Part shown: piece after piece, positions 49,134 to 58,041 of the stretch | How positions within the stretch are numbered: the stretch's first letter is position 1 | Layout: each line of letters begins with the position of its first letter | NCBI GenBank assembly: GCA_965213645.1 | Contig: CBDBZX010000002.1 | Span: 1,426,001-1,490,000 of the forward strand | DNA from: CBDBZX01 sp965213645 | GTDB taxonomy: Bacteria > Deinococcota > Deinococci > Deinococcales > Trueperaceae | Length of the DNA stretch: 64,000 bases | Direction: 5' to 3' | Notes under the pieces: generated by a model | Seen by the model: the letters and a program-made list of their open reading frames with translations, nothing else | The model's database searches: none | Told to the model about the DNA's origin: nothing | Position numbers and translations under genes: made by a program

Positions 49134-51938
49134 CTACAACACCGCAATTCCCTCAATGTACCCAATCCGAATCTCAAACACCTCTTTCTTACCGGGTATA
49201 CGCCCCAAGAGGTAAGGCGTTGACCCCAGATACGTCACGGAGTCGGGGTCAATCTTCTCCGTTTTGAGCTTGCCTTTGGTCTTCTTGTTATAGCCGTAGC
49301 TGCTGTAGTTCGTCTTTTCAGTGTGATAGCGCAGCTCGAGCCCTCGCCCCTGCGCAATCGCTGCCTCGATTAACTCGCGCATCTTGCGGGTGTTGAGCCC
49401 GGTCTGCATGGCGCTACTGTCGATGACTTGCGGTTTCACGTCCGCTTTGAAGCGTTCGGCGGGTCTGATGCCGAGTTCGGCGAGGTGTTGCTCCAACCGC
49501 TCCTCATGCCCCTCTTGTACCAAAAAGCTCGTTTCGTTGATGGCCGTACCTAAATGCGGCGCAATTTTAGGATGCTTGGATAATGCAGTGGCGCTCGGAT
49601 GCTGAAAGACGCGAATCGTCGCGACGGTAGGCGCGGGACTCTGGGCGCTCCACACGTTGATGAGCGCTTCGAGCTGCGGCGGCAAGCCGCCTTGCGCCCG
49701 TTCGGTGAGCGCGTCGCGGGCGGCTTGGGTGAGCGCTCCGGCGCGAACCTTGTCCACGTTGAGGTAGTAGACTCCTTTAGTATCTTGCGTAGCGAGTTGC
49801 GCTAAGACGGCGCGTCCGGCTAGGTCGGTGGCACCCTCGAGCTTAAAGTGTCCCGCTGGGTAAAAGCGCAGGGTGCGACTTGGCGCACGGTTGTACTGAT
49901 GGCGCACCTTGACTTTTGGGAGTTGCGCACCTCTTTCTATCAAGATAAAACGTTCGGCAAGAGCACGCGCACCTCTTTGCGCTAACTTCTTCAGCGCGGT
50001 GTCGCGCTCTTTTGAGGTGGCGTACTCGAGCAACCTCACATCCTCCTGCACGTGCAAACGTTCGCGACGTGAGGCCCAATCTTCCAGGCTGCGCGTGACG
50101 TTGTCGGGGACGCCCATGCTGTGATCTTGTAGAAGTTGGAGAAAGTCGTCCAAAGGTAAGCCGGACTCGAGGGCGCGGTACAAGCTCCCCCGGCTCAGCG
50201 TGTAGCTCGCGGTCTGCGCGTCTACGCGGGTGCAGTCCGCAGCGCTGAGTGCGGTGAGGGCGAAGGGGGTGAGCTTGTCCAGGTAGACCAAGATGTCGAA
50301 GTTGGGCTGAATCAGCAAGCTAGGTTCAAACGGTTTGCCCGTTTTGGGGTCCAGCCCTTGAAGCGCACGGACCTTCTCCAACTCCGGTGGCTCCGTGACC
50401 TCTTGTAAGGCTCGCCCTTGTTTGAGCCACGCAGAGCCTAGCGCGGGTGATAGTGCGTATTGACCCGAGGTGTCGCCTTCGGATGATGACGCCACACGTC
50501 TGATTTGACCTCTGTACATAATATTGACGGCGCTCTGAGATTCATCCGTTTTCGGCTTTCTCACCTCTTTATCTTTAAGCTCGGCCACCGCTACCAAGCC
50601 CAACTCGTGAAACGCCCCTCGCAATACGTCAGTAAACCAAGCGGGGCGCTCCGGCTCAGCGTCCTCTTCCACCATCCAACGCGGAGCCCGCACGACGTAT
50701 TTGAGCGAGCGTGTCCACAGGCTTTCTAGCGCCTCGTCCATCCGCACAGGGTGTTCTGGTAATACAGTTAAGCTCTCCAGCAATGCCCGCCGCGCGACCT
50801 CTTTAGAGATTAAACTGGACACGCCTGACGCCCAAGGTTCGTCTTCAGATTCGGACATCTGCAAGAAGGCGTTTACCATGAAGTTGTAAGTCAGCGCTAA
50901 GGGGGCGTTTCTCAACGCGCTCAGGCGCGTTACGTTGACGCGCCACGGGTCTTTGCTCGAGTCGCTCGCAGGTGGGTCCAAGAGCCCTAGCGTCAAGCCG
51001 AGTTGTAGAGGCCGCTCCAAGCGCCCTTCTAGGCGTGGTCTACGTTTCGTCAAACGGTTCAGTAGCGGTTTGCTCACTGTGCCGCGCTGGGTGATTTGTA
51101 TGCCACCCTCTTCAATGACGAGTTGCATGAGGTCGAACAGCTCGAGCAACGTTTGTGCCGGGTGGGGCGCTGTAGGGGTGAGGGTCTCGAGAGGTTTTAG
51201 CGTAAGAGGTTGCGGCGCAAGCGGTGGCTCGTCTGGCAACTTGGCGAGTACTTTAGGGTCCGCGTACAAGAAGTCGTCCTCGGAATTTCCCTGATTGCCG
51301 TAATAATGGTAGACCGAAAACCACGACGCCACGTTGCTCGCGGGGATGAGCAGCCCGTCACGAATCAGCACGCTGAGATAGCGAAGACCGGGCGCACGGC
51401 TGAGTTGCTGCTTGTAGACGCTGAGCGTACCCGGACGCTTGTCGGGCTCCAAGCCGCGCAACGCCGCGTAGACAATGAGTGACCAACCGTTCGCTGCGCC
51501 ACCGCGACGTTTAACCTCACTGAGAAGGGTGCGCTCCAAGGGGCTTAGCTCAGCCACGACTTTATCCAGCATGGCGGGCGTGCTCAGCGCCTGACGTATC
51601 GCTTTTTTGCTCTCCGCCACGCGGTTAGCGTTCGCACCCTCATTGAAACGTTTGGCGACCTGCTTGAGTTGATCCGCGTTCATGTGCTCCAACATGGACT
51701 CGAGGTTAATCCCGACACTCCCTTGCAAACTTTGTAAAGCGTCCAACCTCTCATCCAAAATCACATCTGAGCCCAAATCTGCGGCCGACGCGAGCGTCAT
51801 CAAGTTGAGCCCCGACGCATCTTTGTGGACGCTCACGCCTAACCTGTGAAGCAACTCGGCGAGTCCTGGCGAGAGACTTGTAACCTCTTCTTCCTCGCTC
51901 AAGCTCGCGAACAGCGCTTCGAAATCGTCTCTGGACAT
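49134..51938 (-). CDS. Helicase-associated protein (XPB/Ssl2 N-terminal-like, WYL-like end)
   Basis: 934 aa without helicase motifs. Residues about 530-650 match the helicase C3/XPB N-terminal-like domain (EPSLLIQPNFDILVYLDKLT, LSRGSLYRALESGLPLDDFL), which is the same domain that opens the neighbouring XPB. A long helical N-terminus holds repeated acidic and leucine-rich segments. The last 80 residues (ELRYHTEKTNYSSYGYNKKT, then YLGSTPYLLGRIPG) resemble a WYL-type ligand domain. Large proteins of this kind often accompany XPB in actinobacteria and Deinococcota-like genomes. It probably helps load or control XPB. It is preceded by an 87-aa gene 11 bp upstream. Confidence 0.72.
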   Translation of the reverse strand: MSRDDFEALFASLSEEEEVTSLSPGLAELLHRLGVSVHKDASGLNLMTLASAADLGSDVILDERLDALQSLQGSVGINLESMLEHMNADQLKQVAKRFNEGANANRVAESKKAIRQALSTPAMLDKVVAELSPLERTLLSEVKRRGGAANGWSLIVYAALRGLEPDKRPGTLSVYKQQLSRAPGLRYLSVLIRDGLLIPASNVASWFSVYHYYGNQGNSEDDFLYADPKVLAKLPDEPPLAPQPLTLKPLETLTPTAPHPAQTLLELFDLMQLVIEEGGIQITQRGTVSKPLLNRLTKRRPRLEGRLERPLQLGLTLGLLDPPASDSSKDPWRVNVTRLSALRNAPLALTYNFMVNAFLQMSESEDEPWASGVSSLISKEVARRALLESLTVLPEHPVRMDEALESLWTRSLKYVVRAPRWMVEEDAEPERPAWFTDVLRGAFHELGLVAVAELKDKEVRKPKTDESQSAVNIMYRGQIRRVASSSEGDTSGQYALSPALGSAWLKQGRALQEVTEPPELEKVRALQGLDPKTGKPFEPSLLIQPNFDILVYLDKLTPFALTALSAADCTRVDAQTASYTLSRGSLYRALESGLPLDDFLQLLQDHSMGVPDNVTRSLEDWASRRERLHVQEDVRLLEYATSKERDTALKKLAQRGARALAERFILIERGAQLPKVKVRHQYNRAPSRTLRFYPAGHFKLEGATDLAGRAVLAQLATQDTKGVYYLNVDKVRAGALTQAARDALTERAQGGLPPQLEALINVWSAQSPAPTVATIRVFQHPSATALSKHPKIAPHLGTAINETSFLVQEGHEERLEQHLAELGIRPAERFKADVKPQVIDSSAMQTGLNTRKMRELIEAAIAQGRGLELRYHTEKTNYSSYGYNKKTKGKLKTEKIDPDSVTYLGSTPYLLGRIPGKKEVFEIRIGYIEGIAVL

Positions 51939-51949
51939 CCTGTGACCTC

Positions 51950-52213
51950 TTAACTAACTTTGGGCGTATGCCCCGCTTTGAGGAGCGCTTTGAGCAAGCT
52001 CTGGCTGTGCTGCGGCAATACGACGGCTTCGGTGGGCGAGAGACGCGCCAAGATGAAATCCTTGAGGCGAGCGTCCGCTTGCAGCGCGGTCAATTCCGCC
52101 TCGTCCGAGACCTCGATCAGCGTCAAGCCTTCGTGCAGCACGACCTCTTTGGGGGCGGGGAGGGGTTCTAAGGTATCAATTTGTGACGCTGCTTGCTTGG
52201 TCTTTGGGGGCAT
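51950..52213 (-). CDS. Small protein between the two XPB-locus genes (87 aa)
   Basis: 87 aa, AAGGAAGG ribosome site. MPPKTKQAASQIDTLEPLPA is followed by a compact domain ending AVVLPQHSQSLLKALLKAGH. The end resembles the last strands of the helicase C3 domain (LPxxxxxLLxxLxxxGxxP), so it may be a stand-alone fragment that pairs with XPB or the 934-aa protein. No catalytic residues. Lies 11 bp before the 934-aa gene. Confidence 0.55.
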   Translation of the reverse strand: MPPKTKQAASQIDTLEPLPAPKEVVLHEGLTLIEVSDEAELTALQADARLKDFILARLSPTEAVVLPQHSQSLLKALLKAGHTPKVS

Positions 52214-52237
52214 AAGTTCCTTCCTTGCTTTTAGCTA

Positions 52238-52279
52238 TTAGCCGTTAGCTCTTAGCTAAAAGCAGTTCCTAACGGCTAA
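52238..52279. repeat. TAGCCGTTAG hairpin between XPB and the downstream genes
   Basis: TTAGCCGTTAG / CTAACGGCTAA perfect arms around 20 nt; a relative of the hairpin at 46847. It lies in the 138-bp gap of a minus-strand locus and may reduce read-through from the XPB gene to the two genes below it. Confidence 0.55.
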
Positions 52280-52351
52280 TCGCTAAGGGCTAACAGCTTC
52301 ATCCTGAACATCCCATCTAAACCACTTTACGCACGGCTGAGTACGCTTCCC

Positions 52352-54070
52352 TCAGTTTAGGGTGCTCGTATCTCTAGTAGATGGCTCCAACCACTCCGCC
52401 TCGTCCATAATCTTATAGCCGTAACCCTGCTCCGTCAAAAAGAGCTGCCGGTGGTGCGCGAAGTCCTCCTCTTTGGTCTCGCGTGTTACTAAGCTGTAAA
52501 AGTACGCGCCGATGCCCTCACGCTTTGGACGTAGCACGCGCCCGAGGCGTTGCGCCTCCTCTTGGCGTGAGCCGAACGCGCCCGAGACCTGAATCATCAC
52601 CTGGGCGTCGGGTAAGTCGAGGGCGAAGTTGCCGACTTTAGATAAGACGAGCGTTTTAATACCGCCCTCCCTAAAGGCTGCGAAGAGGCGTTCTCGTTCA
52701 CTCTGCGGCGTTTCGCCCGTGATTAAAGGGGCGTCCAAATCGCTGGCGATCAGCTCGAGCTGATGCAGATACTGTCCAATCACCAAGCTAGGCTCACCTC
52801 GGTGATGGTCTAAAATCGTTTCGACCAGTTCACGCTTGCGCGGGTTTTCAGCGGCGATGCGAAACTTCTGCGCTTCCTCGGAGACCGCGTAGCTAAGCCG
52901 CTCTTCTTCGGACAGTCTGAGGCGCACCTCACAGCAGTGGGCGTTCGCAATCCAGCCGCTTGACTCGAGTTCCTTCCACGGCACGTCAAAACGCTTCGGC
53001 CCGATGAGCGAGAAGACATCCCCCTCGCGCCCGTCCTCGCGAATGAGCGTCGCCGTTAAGCCCAAGCGCCGCCGCGCCTGCACCTCAGCGGTCAGGCGGA
53101 AGATCGGTGCGGGCAAGAGGTGGACCTCGTCGTAGATGATGAGCCCCCAGTCCTGCTCACGAAAAAGCTGCATGTGCGGATAGACCGCTTCGGTCTCCTC
53201 TTCACCCTTCTTGCGCCGCTTGCGCGTGGTGAGCATCTGATAGGTGCAGAGCGTGACCGGACCTAACTTTTTGGCGTTGGAGCGGTACTCCGCTACCTCT
53301 TCATCGCTGAGCGTCGTTTTATCTAAAAGCTCGCGCTGCCACTGGCTGACGCTGGTGCGGTTCGTGGTGAGGATAAGGGTGCGCTGGGCGACCCGCGTCA
53401 TGGCGACCAGACCGACGACGGTTTTGCCTGCGCCCGGTGGCAACACGATGACGCCGGAGCCCCCCTGCCGAGAGCCTGCTAAATAGAACGCCTCGGCTGC
53501 ATCCTCCTGGTAAGAACGCACCTGTAAGGTATCGGCAAGGGCAATAGGCAGTTCAAGTCCATCGCGGTAGCCTGCCAAGTCCTCGACGGGCCAACCGACC
53601 TCTAAAAGCGCTTGCTTAATGAGCCCACGGTGCGCCAGCGGCACGGCGAAGGTCTGCTTGCCGAGGCGTTCGCCGAGGAGCGGGGCGACCTTTCTCTGTT
53701 TGGAAATTTCCAGGAGCAGCGCTTCGTCGCCAGGACGCACCTCGAGCCCCAGCCCCGCCCCCACCTCCATGAGCCGCAAGCGCCCCCAGCGCCCCACCAG
53801 CTCGCGAATATCGGTGATGACGTTTTCGGGCACGGGAAACTTGCTGAAGCTCACCAGAGCCTCTACCATCACCTCACTCTGCTGACCGCTACTCGCGGCG
53901 TTCCATAACGAGAGCGGGGTGAGGCGGTAGGTGTGGAGGTGTTCGGGGCTTTTCTCGAGTTCGGCGAAGGGCGAAATCGCCGCCCTCGCCTCCTCCGCAC
54001 GTACATTGAACGTCTCTAGGTAGATCGAGCGGTCTGCTTGTACGATGAGCGGGTTAGCGGCGTCAAACAT
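52352..54070 (-). CDS. XPB-family DNA repair helicase (SF2)
   Basis: 572 aa. Residues 1-115 are the XPB N-terminal-like domain (NPLIVQADRSIYLETFNVRA). Helicase motif I is VLPPGAGKTVVG, motif II DEVHLLPAP (DEVH rather than DEAH), motif III LTATLIREDGRE with the RED motif typical of XPB. FSLIGPKRFDVPW is another XPB hallmark. Motif VI is QRLGRVLRPKREG. XPB unwinds DNA during nucleotide excision repair and transcription start in eukaryotes and archaea; bacterial copies repair or restart forks. TAAGCT and GTAGGG precede the ATG. It heads the three-gene locus. Confidence 0.92.
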   Translation of the reverse strand: MFDAANPLIVQADRSIYLETFNVRAEEARAAISPFAELEKSPEHLHTYRLTPLSLWNAASSGQQSEVMVEALVSFSKFPVPENVITDIRELVGRWGRLRLMEVGAGLGLEVRPGDEALLLEISKQRKVAPLLGERLGKQTFAVPLAHRGLIKQALLEVGWPVEDLAGYRDGLELPIALADTLQVRSYQEDAAEAFYLAGSRQGGSGVIVLPPGAGKTVVGLVAMTRVAQRTLILTTNRTSVSQWQRELLDKTTLSDEEVAEYRSNAKKLGPVTLCTYQMLTTRKRRKKGEEETEAVYPHMQLFREQDWGLIIYDEVHLLPAPIFRLTAEVQARRRLGLTATLIREDGREGDVFSLIGPKRFDVPWKELESSGWIANAHCCEVRLRLSEEERLSYAVSEEAQKFRIAAENPRKRELVETILDHHRGEPSLVIGQYLHQLELIASDLDAPLITGETPQSERERLFAAFREGGIKTLVLSKVGNFALDLPDAQVMIQVSGAFGSRQEEAQRLGRVLRPKREGIGAYFYSLVTRETKEEDFAHHRQLFLTEQGYGYKIMDEAEWLEPSTRDTSTLN

Positions 54071-54158
54071 CCCTACAGCTTAACAAGTATGGCGCGGTAC
54101 TTTTGCGAAAAGGGAAAAAACAGCAGATTTCAGGTTGCTCTGCGCAGCTACACCACTC

Positions 54159-55211
54159 TTACGTTTGAACAGATTTAGCGTTCGCGGCGTACCAATTCAG
54201 CGTGCGGCGGACGCCTTCGTCCACCGAAACTCGCGGCGCGTAGCCAAGTTCTTTAGCCGCCTTCGAGATGTCCGCTTGTGAATGGGCGACGTCGCCGGGG
54301 CGCGGCGGCTCGTGGCGAGGCTCGAGCTTTCTCAGCGCCGCGTCGCCCAGCATCTCAGCGAGTGCGTCGCGCAACCAGTGATAAAGTTCCAAGGTCGTCG
54401 TTCGTCCGCCGTTGCCGATGTTGTAAGCGCCGCTAAGCGCCTCACCCTCCGCAGTGGCGGCGAGTAGATTGGCCTGGACGACGTTCTCCACAAAGCAGAA
54501 GTCACGGCTCGACGCGCCGTCCCCGAAGATGGTGCAGCGCTCATGTGCGAGCAGCTTGTCTATCCACCTGGGAATCACGGCGGCGTACGCGCCGTTCGGG
54601 TCCTGGCGCGGTCCGAAGATGTTGAAGTAGCGCAGCCCGGTGCTCTGAACGCCGTAAGCGCGAGCGAAGAGGTCGGCGTAGAGTTCGTTGACGTACTTGC
54701 TGGTCGCGTAGGGCGAGAGCGAGTGGCCGATGTGGGGCTCGGTAGCGGGGAGCGCTTGGTTGTCGCCGTAGACAGCGCTCGAGGACGCATACACCACGCG
54801 CTTCACGCCGTACTCCTTGGCGGCTAAGAGCACGTTCAGAAACCCGTCTATATTGACCGCGTTGTTTGTCACGGGGTCCGCGAGCGAGCCCGGTACGGAA
54901 ACAAAGGCCGCGTGATGCAGCACGTAATCTACTCCATTATGCCCATCTTGTAGGGCGGCGCTAAGGTCCTCTTTATTGCGAATATCGCCCTCTTTAGAGG
55001 TAAAGCGCGACCACGCTTTGTCTCCCACGGCCCGTTTTACGTCGTCTAAGTTGTGCGTGTGCCCCGTGGCGAAGTTATCCAGACCGATCACCCGCTGACC
55101 AAGACCCAGGAGCGTCTCTAGGAGGCTCGAGCCGATAAACCCCGCTGCCCCAGTGATGAGCCAAGTCTTAGGATGGTCGCGCAGATGCGTTTGCAGTCGG
55201 GAGTAAGTCAT
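54159..55211 (-). CDS. wbpP: UDP-N-acetylglucosamine 4-epimerase, WbpP type
   Basis: 350 aa. The N-terminal extension before LITGAAGFIGSSLLETLL is the WbpP/TviC type. Catalytic triad ASSSAVYGD and YATSKYVNELYADLF; RYFNIFGPRQDPNGAYAAVI and FVENVVQANLLA are family signatures. It epimerises UDP-GlcNAc to UDP-GalNAc (or the uronic forms) for surface polysaccharide. No glycosyltransferase cluster is in the window. Preceded by AGGAGC; upstream is a 153-bp gap with a small ATATTGC hairpin (55265-55286). Confidence 0.88.
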   Translation of the reverse strand: MTYSRLQTHLRDHPKTWLITGAAGFIGSSLLETLLGLGQRVIGLDNFATGHTHNLDDVKRAVGDKAWSRFTSKEGDIRNKEDLSAALQDGHNGVDYVLHHAAFVSVPGSLADPVTNNAVNIDGFLNVLLAAKEYGVKRVVYASSSAVYGDNQALPATEPHIGHSLSPYATSKYVNELYADLFARAYGVQSTGLRYFNIFGPRQDPNGAYAAVIPRWIDKLLAHERCTIFGDGASSRDFCFVENVVQANLLAATAEGEALSGAYNIGNGGRTTTLELYHWLRDALAEMLGDAALRKLEPRHEPPRPGDVAHSQADISKAAKELGYAPRVSVDEGVRRTLNWYAANAKSVQT

Positions 55212-55364
55212 AGTGCTCCTAGACAGTTAGAGGTGTCAGTGGGATTGATCTGAGCATAAGCTTGATATTGCCTCACGATGCAATATTGAAGCGCAACGCT
55301 GTAAGCACTTTTAGAGCGTCATCCAAACAAGTCTCATTTTAACATCGGACCCGTCATTTTAGCG

Positions 55365-55778
55365 TCAAACTACGCGCAGGTACATCCCCGCTGACTTGGG
55401 CAGTTCCGCCCGCTTAAAGCCAAACTTCTCGTAAAACGCAGGTGTATAGTGGTCTGCTATAAGGCTCACATACGCGCTCTTGGGCGCGTGCTTTCTGATA
55501 TACCCCATCAGCGCCTCCATGATGCGCTGGCCCAACCCCCGTTTCTGATGCGCAGGCAAGACCGCGATGTCTACGATCTCAAAGAAACAACCCCCGTCCC
55601 CGACGACGCGCCCGATGCCGACGGGGTCCGAGCCGTCAAAAACCACAACGCTGAAAAGAGAGTTTTTCAGACCGGTGGTCGCAGCTTCTTCTGTTTTCTC
55701 ACTGAGCCCTGCTGCTAACCTGATACGGATGTAGTCTTTGACTGAGGGTATCTCTGGACGAATGTCATAATGCGCCAC
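55365..55778 (-). CDS. GNAT-family N-acetyltransferase
   Basis: 137 aa, GTG start. Acetyl-CoA binding motif VLPAHQKRGLGQRIMEALMG (R/Q-x-x-G-x-G/A pattern) and C-terminal YEKFGFKRAEL. The long N-terminus before VGIGRVVGDGGCFFEIVDIA is normal for this branch. Substrate unknown. TAAAGT lies 7 nt before the GTG (leaderless). Confidence 0.87.
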   Translation of the reverse strand: MAHYDIRPEIPSVKDYIRIRLAAGLSEKTEEAATTGLKNSLFSVVVFDGSDPVGIGRVVGDGGCFFEIVDIAVLPAHQKRGLGQRIMEALMGYIRKHAPKSAYVSLIADHYTPAFYEKFGFKRAELPKSAGMYLRVV

Positions 55779-55834
55779 GCGCTACACTTTAACGTTTTGA
55801 ACGAGAGGTTCTCTCATGTCATGATGCGTGAACG

Positions 55835-56065
55835 GTGCATTTTGAGGTCATAGGCAGTGTTGACGATATTGAGACAATTGCAGCAGGGCGAGGCATTCGT
55901 GAGTTGGCGCGGCTGCAAAAACAGTATGGGCGAGGACGCTGGCGTAAACTCAAAGGTGTAGCAACCGTTCTCTTACCTGACGGGAACGCCCGCGCCGCCG
56001 AGGTTCACTGGTATGAGGCAAACGGCGTTGAGCGCAGAGAATTCAAAATTAAGCGCTTTTTATAG
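55835..56065 (+). CDS. Conserved small protein (76 aa), RelE-like partner family unknown
   Basis: GTG start (MHFEVIGSVDDIETIAAGRG) and basic end VERREFKIKRFL. The pattern I-x-x-I-E-T-I-A-x-G-x-G-I-R-E-L, then YGRGRWRKLKG and VHWYEANG, belongs to a widespread small family seen in cyanobacteria and Deinococcota-like genomes, often near toxin-antitoxin genes, but with no known role. No ribosome site is obvious and no TANNNT box fits, so the start is less sure. Confidence 0.6.
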   Translation: MHFEVIGSVDDIETIAAGRGIRELARLQKQYGRGRWRKLKGVATVLLPDGNARAAEVHWYEANGVERREFKIKRFL

Positions 56066-56122
56066 CACTTCCACGCTTCGCTGCACCAACTGACTGTGTC
56101 TATTTCTTCTCGCATCCGCTCG

Positions 56123-56152
56123 CACGTTTCATTGCTGTAGCAATGAAACGTG
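56123..56152. terminator. 14-bp perfect hairpin with 2-nt loop
   Basis: CACGTTTCATTGCT gt AGCAATGAAACGTG. Between two small plus-strand genes; no T-tract follows. Possibly a terminator of the upstream gene or a DNA-binding palindrome. Confidence 0.6.
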
Positions 56153-56179
56153 GAAACGCTATTAGCTTAAACTGTAAAG

Positions 56180-56407
56180 ATGAAACCGAATTCTGAGTCA
56201 GCGTTTGTTGTTTGCATTCAAAATGAAGACTACCCAGCGTCTCTCGAGGTCCGCAAAATCTACCAGCGCCTTCCCGACGACGAAGCCGCCAAACATCAGC
56301 TTCTGCGTGTGATTGACGAATCAGGCGAGGATTACCTTTATCCTAAAACGTACTTTATGGATGTCGAGCTTCCCTTAGATGTTCAAGAGGTGCTTCTAGC
56401 GGCTTAG
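56180..56407 (+). CDS. Conserved hypothetical protein (75 aa)
   Basis: MKPNSESAFVVCIQNEDYPA then SLEVRKIYQRLPDDEAAKHQ. The opening F-V-V-C-I-x-N-x-D-Y and the end YFMDVELPLDVQEVLLAA are seen in a small cyanobacterial/Deinococcota family of unknown function, mostly beside toxin-antitoxin genes. TAAACT (56168-56173) is 6 nt before the ATG, leaderless type. Confidence 0.6.
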   Translation: MKPNSESAFVVCIQNEDYPASLEVRKIYQRLPDDEAAKHQLLRVIDESGEDYLYPKTYFMDVELPLDVQEVLLAA

Positions 56408-56424
56408 GAGTACACCCCACGCCT

Positions 56425-57963
56425 CTAAACTCTGCGCCTGTCTAAATCTTTTAAGAGAACCCGCGCCGCGTTCCGCCCCGAAGCGCCCATAATGCCGCCC
56501 CCCGGATGCGTGCTCGCCCCAGTTAGGTAGAGCCCTTTGAGGTGCGTTTTGTACTCCGCCATGCCCAAAAAGGGGCGCAGCGCGAACATCTGGTCCAAGC
56601 TCATCTCTAAGTGCATCACGTTGCCCCTAAAGAGTCCTAAGTTGCGCTCCAACCATTCAGGATGCTGAAACAACCCACCGACGACGCTCTCTTTCGTCCC
56701 CGGCGCGTAACATTCAAACGTATCCAAAATGCGCTCCGCCACCTCTTCTTGAATCTCATTCCAGGTCGCGCCGTTCGCCAACTCATAAGGAAAGTACTGC
56801 GCCCAGAGCCACAGCACTTCGCCGCCCGGAGGCGCGAGCGTCTCGTCCACCGCGCTAAAACTCATCGCCACGATGGGCGGGTCCGAAGCGGGACGCCCTG
56901 CCATATAGTCGCCATACGCCGCGCTTAACTGCTTGCGGTCACGGCACACGAGTTGCAACGCCCGCCGCGCCTCGTCGCCAGGATGCGTAGGATAGCGAAT
57001 CGGCTTGTCCAGTGCGAGCCGCAAAATCGCCCCGAACCCGTTGCCGACGCGCATATTTTTGGCACCCTTCGGGCGATGTTCTTCGGGCAAGAGCTTGCCG
57101 AACGTCTCCAAAGCGTGCGCTCCCGCCATAATTGTGCGAGCGGTGTAGGTCTGCCCGCCTACTTTAACGCCCGTCGCCCGCTTCCCTTCAACTAAAATCT
57201 CTTCGACGCTTGCGTTTGTAAAGACCTCACCGCCGTGCGCCTCGATGTGGTTTTTAAGCGCCTGCGTCAACATCCCCGAGCCGCCTTTAGGACGGGCCAT
57301 GCCCCCTTCGTGATACAAGGGATGCCACAGCAAAAAGGGAGAGGTCATTGGCTCCGTAGGCGGCGGACCCGACTGCGCCGCCATCCACACCAGCGGCGTT
57401 TTGACCTTTTCCTCGGTGAAATAGTCGTCTACAATATCGCCATATGGCTTCAAGATTTTCGGCAGCGCCTCTTTCCAGTCGCCCTGAATGGCTTTGCCGA
57501 ACATCATCTTCTTACCCAAATTAAAAGGACTTGGCGTGCTCAGAAAAAGCTCTTTGACGACCTGCGAAAAGGGACGCCACTCGTCCATGAACCGCTTATA
57601 CGCTTCGCCCTCGCCGGGGAACTTGTTTTCTAAGTGCTCCACCGTCTTATCTTCACTCCGGTAGAAAAAGACGCTGTCGCCGTCCGGGTAGGGCGCGAAG
57701 AAGAGCGGATCGATGTCGATATACTCGAGTCCATACCTCTCGAGCCCCAACTCCTCGACAATCGGCGTAAGGCGAATTAAAATATGCGCACTGCCACCCA
57801 GGTCGAACTTATACCCAGGAACCATCTCCTTAGTAGAGACCGCGCCGCCCACGATGTCGCGCCGTTCAAAGACGCCCACTTTGTAGCCTGCTTGGGCTAG
57901 GTAGGCGCTCGAGATGAGCGCGTTATGGCCTGCGCCGATGGTGATGACGTCGTAGTCTGGCAC
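56425..57963 (-). CDS. CrtO/CrtI-like carotenoid oxidoreductase (FAD-dependent)
   Basis: 512 aa. FAD motif TIGAGHNALISSAYLAQAGY at the N-terminus with GGAVSTKEMVPGYKFDLGGS, and the C-terminal GLYLTGASTHPGGGIMGASG that closes the FAD site in the phytoene desaturase family. The length and the GHNAL opening are closer to CrtO (the Deinococcus/cyanobacterial beta-carotene ketolase) than to CrtI, so a carotenoid ketolase is favoured, but desaturase or another retinoid-like oxidoreductase remains possible. No other crt gene is in the window. GTG start with TATAGT 5 nt upstream (leaderless). Confidence 0.75.
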   Translation of the reverse strand: MPDYDVITIGAGHNALISSAYLAQAGYKVGVFERRDIVGGAVSTKEMVPGYKFDLGGSAHILIRLTPIVEELGLERYGLEYIDIDPLFFAPYPDGDSVFFYRSEDKTVEHLENKFPGEGEAYKRFMDEWRPFSQVVKELFLSTPSPFNLGKKMMFGKAIQGDWKEALPKILKPYGDIVDDYFTEEKVKTPLVWMAAQSGPPPTEPMTSPFLLWHPLYHEGGMARPKGGSGMLTQALKNHIEAHGGEVFTNASVEEILVEGKRATGVKVGGQTYTARTIMAGAHALETFGKLLPEEHRPKGAKNMRVGNGFGAILRLALDKPIRYPTHPGDEARRALQLVCRDRKQLSAAYGDYMAGRPASDPPIVAMSFSAVDETLAPPGGEVLWLWAQYFPYELANGATWNEIQEEVAERILDTFECYAPGTKESVVGGLFQHPEWLERNLGLFRGNVMHLEMSLDQMFALRPFLGMAEYKTHLKGLYLTGASTHPGGGIMGASGRNAARVLLKDLDRRRV

Positions 57964-58041
57964 AGACGACTATACCGTCTCTAACCTTGTGAAAACGTGG
58001 GCAAGGTGCCGAACTTACGAGTTTATGAAGTCGTTACTCGT

